Assembly (NCBI RefSeq): GCF_000250655.1 | Contig: NC_016935.1 | Coordinates: forward strand, 6,156,001 to 6,220,000 | Reading direction: 5' to 3' | DNA: 64,000 nucleotides | Source of the DNA: Paenibacillus mucilaginosus 3016 | GTDB lineage: Bacteria; Bacillota; Bacilli; Paenibacillales; NBRC-103111 | In this document: piece after piece, positions 61,640 to 64,000 of the stretch | Position numbering within the stretch: the first letter of the stretch is position 1 | Layout of the letters: each line of letters begins with the position of its first letter | Program-made: the position numbers and the translations under genes | Notes under the pieces: model-generated | Seen by the model: the letters and a program-made list of their open reading frames with translations, nothing else | What the model was told of the DNA's origin: nothing | Databases searched by the model: none

Positions 61640-64000
61640 TCAGCCCGCTTCCATGATCGCCTCGTCCTCTTCGAGCCGGACGGAGACGAGCTTGGATACG
61701 CCGCCTTCCTCCATCGTGACGCCGTAGAGCACGTCCGCCTCCTCCATCGTTCCCTTGCGGTGCGTAACGACGATGAACTGCGTCTGCTCCGAGAACTCGC
61801 GGAGATACTCCGCGAAGCGCGAGACGTTCGCTTCGTCCAGCGCCGCCTCGACCTCGTCGAGCACGCAGAACGGCACCGGCTTCACGCGGATGATCGAGAA
61901 GAGCAGCGCGATCGCGGTCAGCGCCCGCTCGCCGCCGGAGAGCAGCTGCAGGTTCTGCAGCTTCTTGCCCGGCGGCTGGGCGACGATCTCAATCCCCGTA
62001 TCGAGCAGGTTCTCCGGCTCGGAGAGGATCAGGTCGGCCCGGCCGCCTCCGAACAGCTTCGCGAAGACGACGACGAAGTGCGAGCGGATCGCATCGAAGG
62101 TCGTGCGGAACCGCTTGCCCATCTCCTCGTCCATCTCGCGGATGACGAGGTACAGGGCGGTCTTCGCCTCCACGAGATCGTTCTTCTGCTCCGCGAGGAA
62201 CTGGTAGCGCTCGTTGACGCGCTGGAATTCTTCGACGGCACCCAGGTTGACGTCGCCGAGAATCGCGATCTCCCGCTTGAGATCGCGCACCTTGTTCTGC
62301 GTGCCGAGCACGTCCTCCGGCACCGGGTACTTGACCTTGGCCCGCTCGTAGCTCAGCTCGTAGTCCTCGGAGAGCTTCTTGAGCAGGTTCTCGAGCTCGA
62401 CGTCGAGGCGGTTGACCCGCACCTCGGTCTGGTGCAGCTGCTCCTCGACCTGGCGCAGCTGCGTGCGCTGCTCGCGCGTCTTGTTCTCTTCGGCTTCGAG
62501 CTTCGCGCTCCACTTGGCCCGCTCCGCCCGCTTCAGATCGAGCTGCTCGGAACACTGGTCCCGCTTCAGCTTCAGATCGTTGAGCTGCTGCGTCTGCTCC
62601 ACCGATTCCTGCTCATGGCTGCTCATGTCGCGGTCGAGCTGCCTCAGCTGGTTGCGGTTGCCCTGCAGCTCGCTGTGCAGCGCCTGCAGCTCCAGCTTCA
62701 TCCGGCTCTCCTGCGCCTGCAGCGACTGCTTCTCCTGCGCCTGGGAGGCGACCTGCACCTTCAGGTCGGTGAGCTGCGTCTGCAGCTCCTCCTTCGCGGA
62801 TTCGCTTGCCTTGCGGCGCACCTCTGCATCGCGGATCGCCTGCTGCAGCTCCGCTTCCCGGCGCTGCAGCCGCTCGAGCGCAGCTTTCGCCTCCTGCCCG
62901 CGCCGCTCGAGATCGCGGCGCTCCTCGGTCAGCGAGTCGCCGTCCGCGCCGTAGAGGGCGAGCTGGTCGGCAACCTGCTTCGCTTCCTGCTCCAGCGGAG
63001 CGAGCGAGGCGCGCACCTGCTGCTCCTCGATGCGGCGGCTCTCGCCCACGGCCCGCAGCTCATCGAGCTGCCGGTTCGCTTCGGCAATCTCCTCACGCAG
63101 CGATACGGCCTTATTCCGCAGGCCCTGCAGCTGGGACTCGGACATGGTAATCTCCTTGTCCATCTCCTCGATCTGCCGCTGCCTTGAGAGCAGGCTGCCC
63201 GTCTTCTTCTGCTGCGAGCCCCCGGACATCGATCCGCCCGGGTTGACGATATCGCCGTCAAGCGTCACGACGCGGTACCGGTACTGGACGCGGGCTGCGA
63301 TGCGGTTCGCCACTTCCAGCGTGTCGGCTATAATCACATTGCCGAGCAGGCTGCCGGCGATATTGCGGTACGGCTCGTCGAACTTCACCAGATCGACCGC
63401 GACGCCGACGAACCCTTCCATGTCCTGAATGTTGCGCTGTTCATGCTCCGGCACGCTGCGGCCCCGGATGACATCCAGGGGCAGGAACGTCGCCCGGCCG
63501 AGCTGGCGCTTCTTCAGGAAGGCGATCGCCTCCCGCCCGTTCGCCTCGTTCTCGACGACAATGTGCTGCAGCGCCCCGCCGAGCGCCGTCTCTACGGCCG
63601 TCTCGATGTGGGCCGGCACCTTGACGAGCTCGGCCACCGCACCGCGGATGCCTCGGAGGTCGCCGCGGTCCTTCGCCTTCAGCACTTCCTTGACGCCGTG
63701 CACGAAGCCGTCGTAGTCATTGGCCATCTCCCGCATCGTATCCCGGCGGGAGATCATGCTGTCAATCTTCTGCTCCCACTTGCGCAGCGCGCCCTGTGCC
63801 TCTTCGAAGAGCGACTGCTTCGACTTCAGCCCCTGGCTCACCTCGATATAGCGGCTGCGCATCTCCTCGATGCCGGTGACCGCTTCCTCAAGACGCTTCT
63901 CAAGCTCCGCCTTGCGCTGGGCGATGCTCTCCTGCTGCTCCTTCCACTTGCGGTTCTCCCCGCCGAGCCGGTCCATCCGGCGGCCGAGCGCCTCGAGCTG
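61640..64000 (-). CDS. smc: Chromosome segregation SMC protein, C-terminal part (runs off right edge)
   Basis: SMC is the condensin ATPase. The window holds about 786 C-terminal codons and the frame is open to the edge. There is a coiled-coil segment, a hinge (about 63100-63660, with GGALQHIVVENEANGREAIA and LDGDIVNPGGSMSGGS), a second long coiled coil, and the C-terminal head with the ABC signature LLSGGERALTAIALLFSI and Walker B FCVLDEVEAALDEANVSRFA. It sits upstream of ftsY, as in Bacillus. Confidence 0.97.
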   Translation of the reverse strand, partial: QLEALGRRMDRLGGENRKWKEQQESIAQRKAELEKRLEEAVTGIEEMRSRYIEVSQGLKSKQSLFEEAQGALRKWEQKIDSMISRRDTMREMANDYDGFVHGVKEVLKAKDRGDLRGIRGAVAELVKVPAHIETAVETALGGALQHIVVENEANGREAIAFLKKRQLGRATFLPLDVIRGRSVPEHEQRNIQDMEGFVGVAVDLVKFDEPYRNIAGSLLGNVIIADTLEVANRIAARVQYRYRVVTLDGDIVNPGGSMSGGSQQKKTGSLLSRQRQIEEMDKEITMSESQLQGLRNKAVSLREEIAEANRQLDELRAVGESRRIEEQQVRASLAPLEQEAKQVADQLALYGADGDSLTEERRDLERRGQEAKAALERLQRREAELQQAIRDAEVRRKASESAKEELQTQLTDLKVQVASQAQEKQSLQAQESRMKLELQALHSELQGNRNQLRQLDRDMSSHEQESVEQTQQLNDLKLKRDQCSEQLDLKRAERAKWSAKLEAEENKTREQRTQLRQVEEQLHQTEVRVNRLDVELENLLKKLSEDYELSYERAKVKYPVPEDVLGTQNKVRDLKREIAILGDVNLGAVEEFQRVNERYQFLAEQKNDLVEAKTALYLVIREMDEEMGKRFRTTFDAIRSHFVVVFAKLFGGGRADLILSEPENLLDTGIEIVAQPPGKKLQNLQLLSGGERALTAIALLFSIIRVKPVPFCVLDEVEAALDEANVSRFAEYLREFSEQTQFIVVTHRKGTMEEADVLYGVTMEEGGVSKLVSVRLEEDEAIMEAG

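Overview
The window is about 64 kb of chromosome from a fairly GC-rich, motile, endospore-former-type Firmicute, most likely a Paenibacillus. The gene order matches the Bacillus/Paenibacillus core smc-ftsY-ylxM-ffh-rpsP-khpA-rimM-trmD ... rplS-lepB-rbgA ... rnhB-ylqG-ylqH-yraN ... sucCD-dprA-topA-trmFO-hslVU-codY-fla/che. S-layer-homology surface proteins and the small genes between che genes also fit Paenibacillaceae. The species is inference. Almost every gene is on the minus strand, so transcription runs from high to low coordinates. The one clear plus-strand gene is the comM/yifB-type AAA ATPase at 40.1-41.7 kb.

Region by region, in transcription order. 64.0-56.6 kb: smc (partial), ftsY, then ylxM-ffh-rpsP-khpA-rimM-trmD behind a near-perfect sigma-A promoter (60359-60387) and closed by a terminator at 56.5 kb. 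56.4-47.9 kb: an accessory surface locus between trmD and rplS. It holds an SLH-domain protein and a very large secreted multidomain protein gene. That gene carries two frameshifts and is interrupted by a compact group II intron (48649-49446) with no reverse-transcriptase ORF. 47.8-44.2 kb: rplS, lepB, rbgA, a YdcF-like membrane protein and rnhB. 44.1-41.8 kb: a FliK-like protein, an orphan FlhB C-terminal domain and yraN. 41.7-37.2 kb: comM (+), a small zinc-ribbon protein, sucC and sucD. 36.8-29.0 kb: dprA, topA, trmFO, hslV, hslU and codY, ending in a terminator. The xerC/codV gene that Bacillus has between trmFO and hslV is absent; a 321-bp, hairpin-rich spacer is there instead. 28.7 kb to the left edge: one ~28-kb fla/che operon, flgB-flgC-fliE-fliF-fliG-fliH-fliI-fliJ-motE-like-fliK-flgD-orf-flgG/E-flbD-fliL-fliM-fliY-cheY-fliO-fliP-fliQ-fliR-flhB-flhA-flhF-flhG-cheB-cheA-cheW-cheC-cheD-orf-sigD-fapA-like. 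Many of its genes overlap by 4-11 bp.

Working together, the fla/che genes encode the basal body, type III export gate, C-ring, FlhF/FlhG placement system, the CheA/W/B/C/D/Y circuit and the late-gene sigma factor, placed directly after the nutrient repressor CodY. As read here, sigD and flhF each carry a single-base frameshift, ffh has a probable one-base insertion at its extreme 3' end, and the giant surface gene has two shifts. Either the assembly has residual indels or the strain is losing motility and surface genes; reads would decide.

The most unusual item is the intron. It begins GTGCGAC, carries a recognisable domain V and a bulged-A domain VI, has an EBS1 able to pair over 8 bp with the exon, and its removal joins the two coding halves in frame inside a repeated domain. 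A 40-bp palindromic repeat sits inside one of the intron's stems and also occurs upstream of hslV.
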